Below are positions 1 to 12,807 of a DNA stretch of 64,000 nt, one piece after another (the first letter of the stretch is position 1; the number at the start of each line of letters is the position of its first letter). The notes under the pieces were generated by a model. That model had not been told where the DNA came from. It did not search any database and saw nothing but the letters and a program-made list of their open reading frames with translations. Source of the DNA: Neocallimastix lanati (nom. inval.) (lineage: Eukaryota; Neocallimastigomycota; Neocallimastigomycetes; Neocallimastigales; Neocallimastigaceae); NCBI GenBank assembly GCA_016946835.1, contig JACVTC010000088.1, positions 291,001-355,000 on the forward strand, read 5' to 3'. The position numbers were made by a program, and so were the translations under genes.

Positions 1-1033
1 CAAAGTAGTAATGCTACTAGTTTTGATATTCAGGTTGATCCAAAGAATTTCTTCCAAAATGAAATATATGCTAATCCAAGATTTATTGAAGAAGTTGAAT
101 CTTCAATTCCAAAATTAAGTGAAAATTTAAAAAGTAAAAGCTGAATTAGTTAAGGATGTTCCAACTGCTGTATGGTTAGCTTGGGAAGGTGCTCCAGGAG
201 AAGTTGCTCATCATTTAGAAGCTGCTGGTTCTAAAACTGTTGTTTTCATTCTTTACATGATTTCAACTCGTGATTGTAATAGTTTAGCTTCAGCTGGTGG
301 TGCTTCAAGTCTTGAAACTTATAAGGGATATGTTGATGATATTTCTAATACTATCAGTCAATATCCAAATACAAAGGTAGTAATGGTTGTTGAACCAGAT
401 ACTCTTGGTAATCTTGTTACTGGTAGTAGTGAAGCTTGTAAAACTGTTCACACCTTACATAAGAATGCTTTATCTTATGCTGTTGATGTTTTCGGAAATA
501 TGGAAAATGATAGTGTATATCTTGATGCAGCTCATGGAAAATGGTTATCAGGAGTTGCTGATAAAGCAGCTAAAGTTATTAAAGAAGTTTTAGATAATGC
601 ACCAAATGGCAAAATTCGTGGTTTAAGTACAAATATTTCTAATTATCAATCAGTCTATTCTGAATATAAATATCATGAAAAACTTAATGGAGAACTTGAA
701 AAACTTGGAATTACTGGAATGAGATTCATTGTTGATACAGGACGTAATGGAGTTGATATTACTGAAACATTCAATATTAATCAAACATGGTGTATCTTTA
801 TTGGTACAGGATTTGGTGAACGTCCAAAAGGTAATCCAGATCCAATCAATATGCCATTATTAGATGCTTATATGTGACTTAAGACTCCAGGAGAAGCTGA
901 TGGTTCCGATACAGGTTCAAGAGCTGATCCAGTTTGTGTTCGTGATGATTCACTTCCAGGATCACCAGATGCAGGTCAATGGTTCCATGACTATTTCGTT
1001 CAATTATTAGAAAATGCCGAACCATCATTTTAA
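1..1033 (+). pseudogene. GH6 cellobiohydrolase, 5'-truncated and broken
   Basis: Glycoside hydrolase family 6 catalytic domain, an exo-acting cellulase normally secreted and, in gut fungi, often docked to a cellulosome. The sequence enters mid-protein, so any signal peptide and dockerin lie upstream. Blocks typical of anaerobic-fungal GH6 are clear: AVWLAWEGAP, STRDCNSLASAGG (first conserved Asp, codon 272), VVEPDTLGNLVTG (second conserved Asp, about 398), YLDAAHGKWL, GLSTNISNYQS, FIVDTGRNG, GERPKGNP, and GEADGSDTG after the break. Two lesions are visible: an extra A in the run at 136-139 shifts the frame, and TGA at 875-877 replaces the Trp expected in DAYM-W-LKTPGEADG. Downstream of that stop the frame continues intact to TAA at 1031-1033. 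The two lesions make it a recent pseudogene, or one indel sequencing error plus one true nonsense change. No intron is visible, consistent with the bacterial origin proposed for many gut-fungal cellulases (inference). Confidence 0.9.
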
Positions 1034-1045
1034 GTTTTATTTTTT

Positions 1046-1301
1046 CAATAAATATTTGTTAATAATATTATAATATAATCAAGCTCTTATTTTTTCCTTA
1101 ACAATTGAAACTGAATTAAAAAAAAAAAATTTTTTTTTCAATAAATATTTATTAATATTATGATAATATAATCAAGCTCTTATTTTTTCCTTAACAATTG
1201 AAACTGAATTAAAAAAAAATATTTTTTTTTCAATATATAATTATTAATATTATGATAATATAATCAAACTCTTATTTTTCATTAATAATTGAAACTGAAT
1301 T
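1046..1301. repeat. Three tandem copies of a ~93-bp unit
   Basis: Copies lie at about 1046-1117, 1139-1210 and 1231-1301. Each runs from CAATAaATAtTTaTTAAT through TAATATAATCAAGCTC and ends GAAACTGAATT, followed by an A-run and T-run spacer. The second copy is nearly identical to the first; the third has diverged more. They begin 12 bases after the GH6 stop codon, in the 3' flank of that pseudogene. Confidence 0.85.
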
Positions 1302-1700
1302 AAAAAATTAATATATAAAATTTAATAAAAATTAATTTTTTATTTATTCTTTATATATTAAATTTCAAATTATATTTATGAATCAAATATTATTAAAATA
1401 TTTATCTTTTAACTATTAAAATATAAAATAAAATATTAAAAATAAAAATAAAAATAAAATATTAAATATAAAAATATAAAATATAATTTATAAAAAAGAG
1501 ATAAAAATTTAAATAATATAAATTATACAATAAATATATATAATATCTAATTATAATTATACAATTTTAATTATTGAATAATTCACATAAAATATAAATA
1601 TAAATATACTTTAATAAATTATATAATTAATAAATAAAAAAAATAATATGAATAAATATATAATAAATAAATATAAAAGATAACATGAATATATATGTAG
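1302..1700. other. AT-rich intergenic, nothing recognised
   Basis: Almost purely A and T with ATAAAT/ATATAA motifs. I see no coding frame, RNA gene or clear repeat boundary. Confidence 0.6.
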
Positions 1701-1719
1701 TATTATTAGTAAGTAGTTA

Positions 1720-2190
1720 TTACTCTCTCTCAAATGAGATTTTTATATAAAACATATTATTTGTAAATTTTAGTATTTTTGTATTATTTGAATCTTTTGT
1801 TAATATGTCAGCTAGCATTTTTTCTGTGGATAAATATTTTAAATTTATTCTTTTTGTTAATATTATATTTCTATTGAAATGGTATCTGACATCTATATGC
1901 TTTAATATTATATTAGTTTCACTATTTTCCATTATACATTTAATTTCTTGATTGTCAGTATAGATCGTTATATTTAATTTCTTATTTAATATTTCTTAAA
2001 ACGATGTTCCTTAACCATAGCACTTTTCTTGACACTTTCTGAAGTATAATATATTCAGCTTACATGATTGCTTTTTTAGATATTCGGAATATAGGACTTT
2101 TTCCCATCTGAAGTAGATTTTCTATCAGTCTTATCACCTGAAAAATTTGAGTCCATGTATTCAATTAACTCCCTTTCCATCATATTTAAT
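1720..2190 (-). pseudogene. Ty1/copia RNase H relic
   Basis: Read on the minus strand, this is the C-terminal RNase H end of a copia-type polyprotein. From high to low coordinate it reads YMDSNFSGDKTDRKSTSDG, then a broken stretch with internal stops, then ITIYTDNQEIKCIMEN, LKHIDVRYHFNRN and STEKMLADILTK. These are the family landmarks (D-x-DWAGD-x-x-DRKSTSG, KHIDVRYHF, ML-ADILTK). Several in-frame stops and at least one frame change show it is dead. No matching LTR or upstream pol was found on this strand within the window. Confidence 0.85.
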
Positions 2191-2199
2191 TTTATAATT

Positions 2200-2765
2200 T
2201 TTTTTGTACTATTTTTAAATATTTTTAAATGTTAATTAATTATCGTGTTTATTATTATTATTATTATCATATATTATTTTTTATTTTTATTTATTTATTA
2301 ATTATTATTTAATATTTAATATCTAATATTTAATATTTATTATTATAATTTTAAAAAAATTTCATATATCATTATTATTATTATCAATAATATAATAACT
2401 AATAATAACTATCTAATAATAGAATTAATTAATTAGGCTATAACATTTATTATTAAAGTTATTTATTATGAAACTTTATTATGAAATAATAAATAAATAA
2501 TTAATAAATTAATTAATAACTGAATATATTGGTAATTAAATGTTTTTATTAAATAATTTTAAGTCTATATATAATAAAATAAATATATAATAAAAAATAT
2601 ATCATAATAAATATTTAATAATGACTGAATAATCATTAAAATATTAATATGCTAAAAACTTTAAAACATAAAAAAATATAATTTATAACCTAAATCTAAA
2701 TTAATAATATTTTTGTGTGTTTGAAGTTTATATCGTTGTTTGTGTAACGCTTAAACGAAATAAAA
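2200..2765. other. AT-rich intergenic, nothing recognised
   Basis: TTATTA- and ATATTTAA-rich sequence between two dead coding relics. No frame or structure I can support. Confidence 0.6.
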
Positions 2766-2780
2766 TTAATTATGAATATT

Positions 2781-3985
2781 TCATCTTCCAATTACACAAA
2801 TAAACCTCTTCTTATATAGTTTGATGAAAAACAAGAAATGTTTGAAATGAACTGCCCTGCTAAATACAAAAAATTAAATTCATAATTCTTGTTATAAGGA
2901 TACCTTTCATATTAAAGATTACACTATTCTTTCTATGACATATGAAATTTTTGGTACTAAAGGATATTATATCAGTAATCCCAAATATGATGAAATTACT
3001 ATAGATGGTGAGTAAAGAGGTGTATTATGTTTTAGCTGAGCAACAACAAAAAGCAGAGGGATGAATAACCTGTACTAAACCAAAGAAGACATATGAAGGT
3101 ACTAATATTAGTTAGTTACTTGAACACGATAATTATGCCAATTGTGAAGTTGCTTTAAATAGAGTATTAATTAGATTTAATAACTAAGATCCATTATAGG
3201 TTATGATGGCGAAGGTGGTGTAGAAGGAGTTACCCAGAAGGTGGTATGGAAAAGGAATACATTACTATTAATAGTTATATTAACTCACAAGTTCAATATG
3301 AATTTATTGCTAATTATATTATTAAAGTTTATGATATTATGTATGAAGCTGCCTACAACAATAAAACTTTCGAATTCAAAGATGATTTCAATTTTATCAT
3401 TGAAAATAATGAACTTACCTCACAATAAGCTGTCGAAAAGGTTGTTGATGTCGAATTCTTAGCTCTTACTTATATTATTAATGAAATTGCTTGTAATGTT
3501 GATTTTTTTTTTCCTTAAGTTTCTATATGGAAGTTGATTTCAGTGTTGAAGGTTCAAAGGGATTTAAATTTGTGGCCTGATAAAATTTCGATTCGGCTAT
3601 TGGTATTAAGGGTTATTGTAAAAATAGACAAGGTTTATTTGTTGGTAATTTAGTTCAAAACCTAATGGTGATCCAGAAAGTCAAATTAATTCATGGCTCT
3701 CTGTTTTAATGTACCAAAATTTGTATCAAAGAACTCATTAGGAAGAAGTGGAATAAATACAATAAAAAGAGTGTCTTCTTCATCACTATTGATAATATCT
3801 ATAAAAATGTTGAAAAATATGGAGAAGCTTTTGAATTAAGTCATAAGAGATAAGAATAATGATCAATATGTTAGGTATATTTCATTTGAAGTTATTCTAG
3901 AACTTTTAAGATTAAAAGCTCAAGCTGAACAAATTGAATTTGCTTCAGAATGGTTTAAAGAGATAGCTGAATTTTTAATTATGTA
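2781..3985 (+). pseudogene. CotH-like protein, heavily decayed
   Basis: Fragments in all three forward frames align in order to the CotH (spore-coat kinase-like) family, which is abundant in gut fungi. Seen in order: NKPLLI and FDEK near 2800; TYEIFGTKGYYISNP near 2940; MEKEYITINSYINSQVQYEF through YDIMYEAAYNNKTFEF at 3246-3380; AVEKVVDVEFLALTYIINEI with ACNVD to 3505; FYMEVDFSVEGSKGFKF at 3520; NFDSAIGIKGY at 3588; GNLVQN near 3645; and IEFASEWFKEIAEF at 3936-3978. At least ten stops and several frameshifts separate them. The longest open stretch is only 60 codons. The CotH assignment rests on the TYIINEIACN, FDSAIGIK and FASEWFKE landmarks recalled from the family; a related domain cannot be excluded. 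Confidence 0.62.
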
Positions 3986-3989
3986 AATA

Positions 3990-6513
3990 AATTATTATAG
4001 AATAATAATTAAATATAAATTATTATATAATAAAATCAATTTTATATATATATATTTTAAAATTAAACTTCAATGTATTAAATATAATTTAATTGTGAAT
4101 GTTGTGATGATTTTTTTTTAAAGTATTTTATATATATATATATACATTTTTTTTTTATTTTTAATAATTATAATTAAGATTGCTTTATAAATATTAACAA
4201 ATTATTTATCAAATTTTTAATACAAAAAAAAATTTTTTTTATAGAATTTGAGGAAAAAAAAAAAAAAGAATTTTTAATATATATATAAAATAATGAAGAC
4301 ATTTATTATTTCCTGAACATTAAATATAAATAAATATATATATATATATATATTTTAATTTTAAATTCTTAATTTTTTATTATTTAATTATTATTAATAT
4401 TAATATTTTAATTTTTAACTTTTTATTATTATTAGTATTTTATATATTTTTATTATAATTATTATTATTATTATTATTCTGCTTATAATTATTATTTACT
4501 ATAATTACAGTTATTTAAACATTAATAGATGATACTAAAAAATATTTATATATATGATTATATATTTTTAAAAAATTAATAAATATATACATTTAATAAT
4601 AGTTAATACTAAAAAAAAGTTTGAGTATTTTTTTTAAAAGATTAAAAATTAAATATAAAAAAAAAAAAAATTAAAATACTGTATTGGTTAAAAAATTTAA
4701 TCAAATTAATTTAGGTTGTGCTACGACAGACATGTAAGAATTATTAGTAAATTAACAAGAATATAAAAATATTAAAAAATAGCAAATTTTCTTAGTAAAC
4801 AAAGATTTTTACAATACTTTGTTTAGGGGGGGAATGATAGTATTTTTGGTTAATTAATATTTTTATTTTATTACAATTTTTATTATAATTTTAAATATTA
4901 AATAATTTATTATATATAATTAGGATATATTATATATTAATATATAGTTTATATAGTTTATGAATAATGTTTTAAAAATTTTTTATTTTTATAAGCCTCT
5001 TTTATATAGTTAATATGAAAATATGTATTTAATGTATTAAAATATATATGATCCATCATATGTATTTTGAATGTATAAATATCATAAAATTATATAATTC
5101 TTAAAAAATTAGCCTTTTGCTTCAAAATAAATTAAGTTAGTAAATAAACAAATATTGAAATTTTTATCAAAAAATATTATTAATTTATTAAAGATAATCC
5201 TTAGAAATGAATAATTATTAATAAGGAATGAGATAAAAAAAAAATTAAAAATATAAAGTATAACCAACAAATATAATATATTAGTCATTACCGTAAATAA
5301 TCCTTTTAAGAAAAAATGATGATAGCAAAAATCATAATAATAATTATATTACATTGTTTAATTGTTGCTTATTGAAATAATAATAAATAAAATTAATTAT
5401 ATATCGTCCATATTAAAATAAATAAGAATTTAGAAAAATAAATGAATAATTATATATTAAAAATTTTACAAATAATAGATAATAATAGTTTTAGAATAGA
5501 TAATATCCAATTCATAATATAAATATATATTTAAATTCTTTTATACTCTTATGTTAACATTATTAAATATTATTTGAGACAATATTATAAAATATATATT
5601 GAATAAACCACAATTTGAAGAAGTATTAATTAATTTTCATTAATTCAAAAAAAAAAAAAAAAAAAAGAAAAAAATAGTAATAATAATATAAACGTTAAAC
5701 TCGGTTGAATTTAAAACCAAACATAAAAAATTTTAGAGAAAAATTGATACTATAAAAGTATCGTTTAAATTTATAATGCATTATTTCATGAGAATTAAAT
5801 TAAAAAAAAAAATTAGAGTTCATACAATAATAAAAAAAAGTAATTATAGGGAATAAAATCAATGAATAAATTAACAAGTTATATTTAATTATCAATCTGA
5901 TTTAAATTAATATATATAAATATTTATAAAAAAAAAAAGAAAAAAAAAATTCATATAATGGTTATTTGGTGTTTTATATAAGGAAACTTTAATTTTACCC
6001 TATAATTATATTCATCAATATTTCGAAAAACTTCAAAAAAAAAATTAATACATAAAAGTATTTTAATTTAAAAATCTTTTATATAAAATAATTTACATAA
6101 AAAATTAAACGGAATTTATTTATTATAATTCATTATTCCACATTATTTCAAAAAAATATAATAAAAAATTATCTTATAATATATATATCATATTATATTA
6201 ATATTATAATATATATATTCATTTAAATCACTAAATATTTAAACTTTAAAAAATTAAATATTTTATAAAAAATTAAACTTTTTTATATCAAAAAATTCTT
6301 TATTGCATTAAACATTTTATATAAAAATTTTTTACATCACATCTTTTTTAAAAAAATTTTTTTTATTGATTCGAAGAATTTTATATCAAATAAAATTTAT
6401 ATATAAAAAAAAAATTCATTATTTTTTTAACAATATTGATTTTTATTTTTTTAAAAATTTAAATACTCGTATTAATTATAACAAAATTGATAAACTATAT
6501 TGTATATATTATA

Positions 6514-6550
<37 letters not shown>

Positions 6551-6939
6551 TTTTTTTTATAAAAATTTACCATATAAAATAAAATTTTTAATAATAAAAT
6601 TAATAATTATAAAATTTCTATCATCAAATAAATTTCATCTTTAAAATTTTTTATAGATATTTTTTGTTTTTAACATTTGAATAAATAATAAGAAATCAAA
6701 AAAATAAAAAAAGAAACTCGACAAAAAAAAAAAAAACTATTATAATATAATTATCAATCAATAACAATTACAATATAAAAGTAACAACAAAACAAGTAAT
6801 AATTGATAATAATAATACATAAAAATTTATTTTTATTTTTATTTTTTTTTTTTATTCATAGATTTTATTATTGATTGATCTTTCGGAAATATTTAAATTA
6901 ATTATTTAATTTAAATAAATATAATTTTAATTCATATTT

Positions 6940-6976
<37 letters not shown>

Positions 6977-6977
6977 G

Positions 6978-7012
<35 letters not shown>

Positions 7013-7108
7013 ATTGACAACTTCAATAGCAATAGAAATAAAAAGAAAAAAATTTTTTTTGAAAATAATTAAAATTTGGTATTACTAAAGAAGCTAAATA
7101 AAAAAAAA
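3990..7108. other. Long AT-rich intergenic region
   Basis: Holds poly-A and poly-T runs, including T(~29) near 6521-6548 and A(~26) twice at 6945-7010. The motif AAACTCG(A) followed by a long A-run and CTATT occurs at about 6714-6740 and again at 6972-7013, in the likely promoter/5'UTR of the downstream docking-protein gene. Apart from the polypurine tract at 4824, nothing gene-like is seen; the open frame at 6366-6644 is low-complexity Ile/Phe/Lys sequence. Confidence 0.5.
4824..4836 (+). mobile_element. Polypurine tract and start of an LTR remnant
   Basis: A run AGGGGGGGAA, very rare in this A/T-dominated sequence, is followed directly by TGATAGTATTTTTGG. A G-rich polypurine tract abutting a 5'-TG is the usual junction between internal region and 3' LTR in copia elements. 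The 3' boundary of the LTR could not be fixed, and no coding relic of pol is visible just upstream. Confidence 0.4.
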
Positions 7109-10100
7109 ATGATAAAATCAAAAGTTAACAGCAGTGATGAACTATTATTAAGCGAGCCCGATATTAATAAAACGCTCTGTAAGATAATTAAAGAAAAAAA
7201 AAATATTTTGATACTATAATTACATGAAAAAAATTATTTTGATAATACTTTATTATATTTAGTAATAAATGATACATTTTTTTTATATAATATTTTAAAT
7301 ATATATATATCTTATAAAATAAAAAATAATAAAGCTAAAGAAGCCGAATTATTACGTCTTCAAAGACAATATCGTTTAATGGAAGGTGATAGAAAGGTAA
7401 CCTGCGAAAGTTCAAAAGCAGTTATAGCAAAGCAAAGGTTAATTAAATATAAAATTGAATACTTTTTTTTTTTTTTTTTTATGAAAAAAAAAAAAGGAAT
7501 ATTTAAAATTTGTACTAATGAATTATAAAATATTAACTTATAATATATATTAGTGAATCAATAAAAAAACTACAAGAGGAAAATTCAATGCTTCATTTTC
7601 AGTTAGTATTAGTTGAAAGAAGAATTAACTACCAAGAAAAAAATGGTATTAAGCATAAAAAAGCCAAAGAAACAATTAATAAAGGAGGTATGAAATATAT
7701 ATGTGTATATATATATAAGATATAGAATTTAATTAATATATATTTAAAAATTATCTAATTCTTTTTTTTTTTTTTTTTATCGTTCTTTCTAAATATTAAT
7801 AATAACATTATTGTTAATGATAATTAAATGTATATAAATATATATATATATAAATATTTTTTTTTCTTTTTTTTTTAAAAAAAATAATATCAAAAAGAAT
7901 TAAATGTTATTGAATATCAAAATTTAATGAACCAATTACAAGAAATTGAAATGAAAATAAATAATATGCATAAAAAAATAGAGAGAAAAAAATATGAATG
8001 TAGTGGAGTCAACTTTTTTAAGGAAAGTTACCAGTATAAACAACATATTATAGATGAATTAGAAAATAAATTAAATAAGGTATATATATTCCTTTCTTTA
8101 AACCAAGACATATAATTAAATATTTATTTTTTTTATTTTATTTTTTAAATAAAGAATCTACATAATTAAATATTTAAACAAATTTTTTTAAAAATAATTA
8201 ATTATTATTAATTATTTTTTATGTAATCAAAATAATTATGGACATGAAAATAAAAAAAAATTTTTTATTGTTAATTTAAGGCTTTAGTTAAATATAATCA
8301 AACTCTAGCAGTTAATAAAAAGACACGATCCTTAATTGATACTTTAAGAGGTGAGAGAGCTTGTTTTGATAATTTATCTAGAAAATATAAAAAAGCTATC
8401 AATGAACAAAAAAAGAAAATGACAAAAGTTATTGAAGCTTCAACAGCAGCATATGAAACAAGGTATATAATAATAATAATAATAATAATAATTATTATTA
8501 TTACTAATATTATAATTATAATTATTATTATAATTATTATAAACACTGTTACTATTTATTATTATTATTATTAATTATAAAGTTTTAACTACTTAATTAA
8601 TATAGAGTTGATGCCCAAAATAAAATCTCAGTATTAAAAGAAAAAACAGAAAAGGAATATCAAGTATTTATTCAGGAGATGAATGAAATTAATAGGCAAC
8701 TAGAACAAGATCAAAAACTTAAGGAATTCATGAATACTAAAAATCAAGAAAAAGTTGTACATGGTAGAAAAAGAAAAAATGGTAATTAAAAATTAAATAA
8801 GCAATACTAAAGATATTATTAATAATATATTATTTATAAATAATTACAATTTAATAGAAATTTGTTGTAAAATAAATATAAATAAACTGTATTTACATTT
8901 TATTTATTTTATTTTATTTTACTTTATTTTTTCATTTTATATTTAATACATTAATAATTTAATAAAAAAAAAAGGTGAAAGTCAAAATGATGAAGAAGAA
9001 ACTATATATCAAATGTATAATAAAACATTAAATAATTATGAATCAATATTTAATACAATTCGTAAAGAAACTGGAATTGAAGATATAAATGAATTTATTA
9101 AAACCTTTAATGATATTGAAGATGAAAATTTTTCATTATTTAATTATGTTAGTGAAATTAGTAATAAGATTGATTATAATGAAAGTGAAATTAAAACACT
9201 TCAAGAAAAAATTGTATTATTAAAAAAGGATGAAAAAGAAAATCAAGAGATGAAACAAGAAATGATAAAACAAATGGAGGTAAAATTATTTTTAAATGTA
9301 TTTATATATAAAATAAAATATATATAAAATATCATTTTTTTTACATCTTTTTTTTTTTTTCTTTTTTTTTTTAAAAAAAAATTATGCTTTTATTCCTATA
9401 ATGTTAATGTATAAATTAATATTATAGGAACGTCTAGAAACAAATAAAGAGAAAAATGAATATTATATCAATGATACTAGATCAAAACAAAATATTGTTG
9501 ATATAATATGTCAAAATATTACGGAAATAGTACAAAAATTAATTGAATTTAAGTCTCTACCTACTGCTGATTTTTATTTAGCTCCTTCAGTATTTGTAAC
9601 TAATGCACAAGCAATTATTGAAAAACAAAATAAATTAAAAGAAGACAGCTCAAATGATAATGAAAATAATGATGAAAACAAATCAAATGAATTGGAAGAA
9701 GATAAACAAGTTATAAGTTCAGGTTTAGAAAATAAAGATAATTTATTGAAAGATATTAGAGAAAAGGAACACGAAATTCAGAATGATAAGCCTGATATAT
9801 TAAATGAAAATGAAGTTCCATTCGGTAATTCTGATGAAGAGAGTAAAAATAATGAAGACGAAGAAAACAATAAAGATAATGAAAATAATGAAAACAATAG
9901 AGATAATGAAAATAATGGAAATAATGAAAACAATAAAGATAATGAATATAATGGAAATAATGAAAACAATAAAGATAATGAATATAATGGAAATAATGAA
10001 AACAATAAAGATAATGAATATAATGGAAATAATGAAAACAATAAAAATAATGAAAATAATGAAAATAACGAATTAAATAATAATAAAAATAATAATAATA

Positions 10101-11037
10101 AGTCAGATAATAATGAAGATCAAGTAAATAATACTAATGATAACAAAGAAAATGTAGAAAAGAAAGATTCTCTAGAATCATTAGCAACTAATTCATCGCC
10201 AAATATAGAGATTAAGGAACAAGAGCTTACAAATCTAGAGAGAATTCCAACTTCATCAAATATTCTTGCCGATGAAGATAATAAAAAAAATATTAAGCTT
10301 ACCGAAGACGTTATTAATTTAATTTTAGATAAACCAAAAATCAATAAAATTGTTGATACAAAAAATAGTAAAAATGCTACTATCATTAATCTTTTAAATG
10401 ACAAAAAAGTTAATCCCATAAATCTTATTGAAGTATTAAGATATATTGAAGAAAAAACAAATGAATTATTAGTGTTTAACTATATGACTCATTTACCAAA
10501 ACATAAAGAATCAAATGAAAATGAAATTAAAACAGCCGATAAGATGTTTACAAATAATGAAGTCAATAACAGAGAAAATATTACTCTTCTTGGATCAGGT
10601 CCAGAAGCACCAATTAATAACTTAAATATCAAAATACCTGATCGGTAAAGAAAAAAAAAAAAAAAAAGATTATTATATAATCAATATATTACATATATAT
10701 AGAAATAATATTAATATAATATAATAAAATAATAATTTATATATTATATAAAATGTGTATATGTTCAATAGGGATGATTCATCGGATAATTTAGATTATG
10801 ATGATGAAGAAAAGAGATTATTAACTCGTGAAGAATTAACAAAAAGAACTATTATGAACGTATGTATATTTTATAAAAAAATATATATATAAAATTCATA
10901 ATAATATTTCTTATTAAAATAATAATTTTATTAATTTTTTTTATTATTTTTTTAAAAATATATATGTATATAGTATAATAATAAAGTCAATAGAAAAGAA
11001 ATTCAAAACAAATCGAAATAATTGTTTTCATATCTAA
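7109..11037 (+). CDS. ODA1: Outer dynein arm docking complex coiled-coil protein (ODA1/CCDC63/CCDC114 family)
   Basis: Coiled-coil subunit that would anchor outer dynein arms on axonemal doublets of the zoospore flagellum. Ten exons join in phase: 7109-7178, 7335-7437, 7554-7687, 7898-8079, 8281-8462, 8606-8781, 8975-9279, 9428-10644, 10772-10859, 10987-11037 (835 aa). Family landmarks: EAELLRLQRQYRLMEGDRK near the N terminus, LVKYNQTLAVNKKTRSLID in exon 5, and YESIFNTIRKETGIED with IKTFNDIEDENFSLFNYVSE in exon 7, all characteristic of the ODA1/CCDC63 group. The C-terminal third is an Asn/Glu/Lys/Asp-rich tail including a 36-bp minisatellite. The last two exons (ending NCFHI) are inferred from splice signals only. 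Confidence is high for the family and moderate for exon 1 and exon 10. Confidence 0.88.
9926..10033 (+). repeat. 36-bp coding minisatellite (12-residue repeat)
   Basis: Three identical 36-bp units at 9926-9961, 9962-9997 and 9998-10033 encode ENNKDNEYNGNN, flanked by imperfect copies on both sides (9850-10075). It lies inside exon 8 of the docking-protein gene and keeps the frame, so copy number changes would alter tail length only. Confidence 0.9.
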
Positions 11038-11115
11038 AAATAATTCTTTTATTTTTATTTTTATTTTCACTTTTTTTAAACTATATATATATATATTTAG
11101 TTTAATAATAAAAAA

Positions 11116-11150
<35 letters not shown>

Positions 11151-12767
11151 AAAAGAAAAAGAAAAAATAGTAAAATTAAATGTTTTTAAATATCAAATTT
11201 CATAATTTACATTAGATATATAAATATACTTATTAAAATTTGTATATTGAAAGTATAATTGTAATATATTTTTTTTACATAGAAGAATTAAATAATGAAT
11301 ATATAATAGGCAAATTATATATATAAAATTCATTATTAATAATAAAAATATAATCCACATGTTAAGCTATAAATTTTAATATTCTATTAAATTTATTTAT
11401 AATTTATTTATATAATTAATTAATTTAATAATTTCTTTTAATTATTTAATTAATTAATTATTTTTTTTTATTTCAATTATTATAAGTACTTCATTAATAA
11501 AAAAAACTTTAATTGTATTTCTATAATTAATTAATTATTATAAAAAAGGAGTTTTTTTTTTTTTTATTATTAATAATAAATAATTAATTACAGAAATACA
11601 ATTAAACTCTTTTTTTTTGTTGTGTTTTTGAACGAAAATAACAAATAATTAAATAACAAATAATTAGATAATAAATAATAATAATAAATAATAATAAATA
11701 ATAAATAATAAATAATAAATAATAAATAATAAATAATAAATAATAAATAATAAATAATAAATAATAAATAATAAATAATAAATATACATTATAAATATTA
11801 AATATTAAATTATAATAAATCATAATATACAAAAATAATAAATCATAATAATTAATAATGTTTATAATTGGTAAATAATAATTATCATATTGCGTGCTGT
11901 TACTACTAATAGGAATAATAAAATATTTTTTATCTTTTTTATTTTGATAATTATAAATTTAAAATGAAAAAAAAAATTTTATAATGAATATGAATATAAA
12001 TATACAGAACTAAAAAAATCTAAAGATTTAAAGATAAATAAATTATAAATAAACATAAACTCATATATAAATTTCCATACATTAACTGTTTTATCATATC
12101 TTTTAATATTAAAATACAATAATATAATTAATAATTATAATCAATATTATATTATTTGCTTTTTTTTTTCTAATAATAATTAATTAGTATTAATAATAAT
12201 ATTAGTATTAGTAAAAATTCAATAAATCCTTATCAGTGTTTTTTTATTCATTATATCCACATTTTATCATATCAATAATAAATATTAAGATTAATTATCA
12301 ATAAAAATTTTTTATTTTATTATCAAAATTTACTTATAATTTAGTGCTGAACATCCAATTATTAGTGGTTTTGTAGATTAATATTTTTTTTTAAAATAGG
12401 TTAAGTAATTTATTTATCGCATTAAAAATTCATTATAATTAGGAGCATTTTTTTTTTTTTTCATTTTTACTGTTATAAATACTATTTATCACTATTTATT
12501 ATCATCATCATCATCATAATATATAAAAAAGTCAAAATTGTTAATAACTATTAAGCAATATTTATATTAAACTTTAATTTAGTTATAAAGTTTATCTATA
12601 TATTACCAATATATATTAATATATTTATACTAAAATTTATTATTAATATATATTAAAATTGTTAAAAAGAATTTTTCAATGATAAAAAAAATTTTTTTTA
12701 AAAATAAAAAAAAATTAACTAAATAATTATATGATATTTGCCTGATAATTTTAATTTATGTCATGAT

Positions 12768-12807
<40 letters not shown>

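Noticed and set aside
875-877. TGA read as Trp (alternative genetic code)
   Set aside because: Other genes in the window use TGG for Trp throughout and no intact gene contains an internal TGA; a nonsense mutation is simpler.
2781-3985. TAA/TAG decoded as Gln (ciliate-type code contamination)
   Set aside because: Frameshifts are also present, and intact genes in the window end on TAA or TAG with family-typical C termini.
6366-6644. Plus-strand ORF of 92 codons
   Set aside because: Ile/Phe/Lys/Asn-only translation of A/T-rich DNA spanning a poly-T run; no family features.
9778-10076. Overlapping ORFs in other frames (Leu/Ser-rich minus; Lys/Ile/Met-rich plus)
   Set aside because: Frame shadows of the docking-protein minisatellite.
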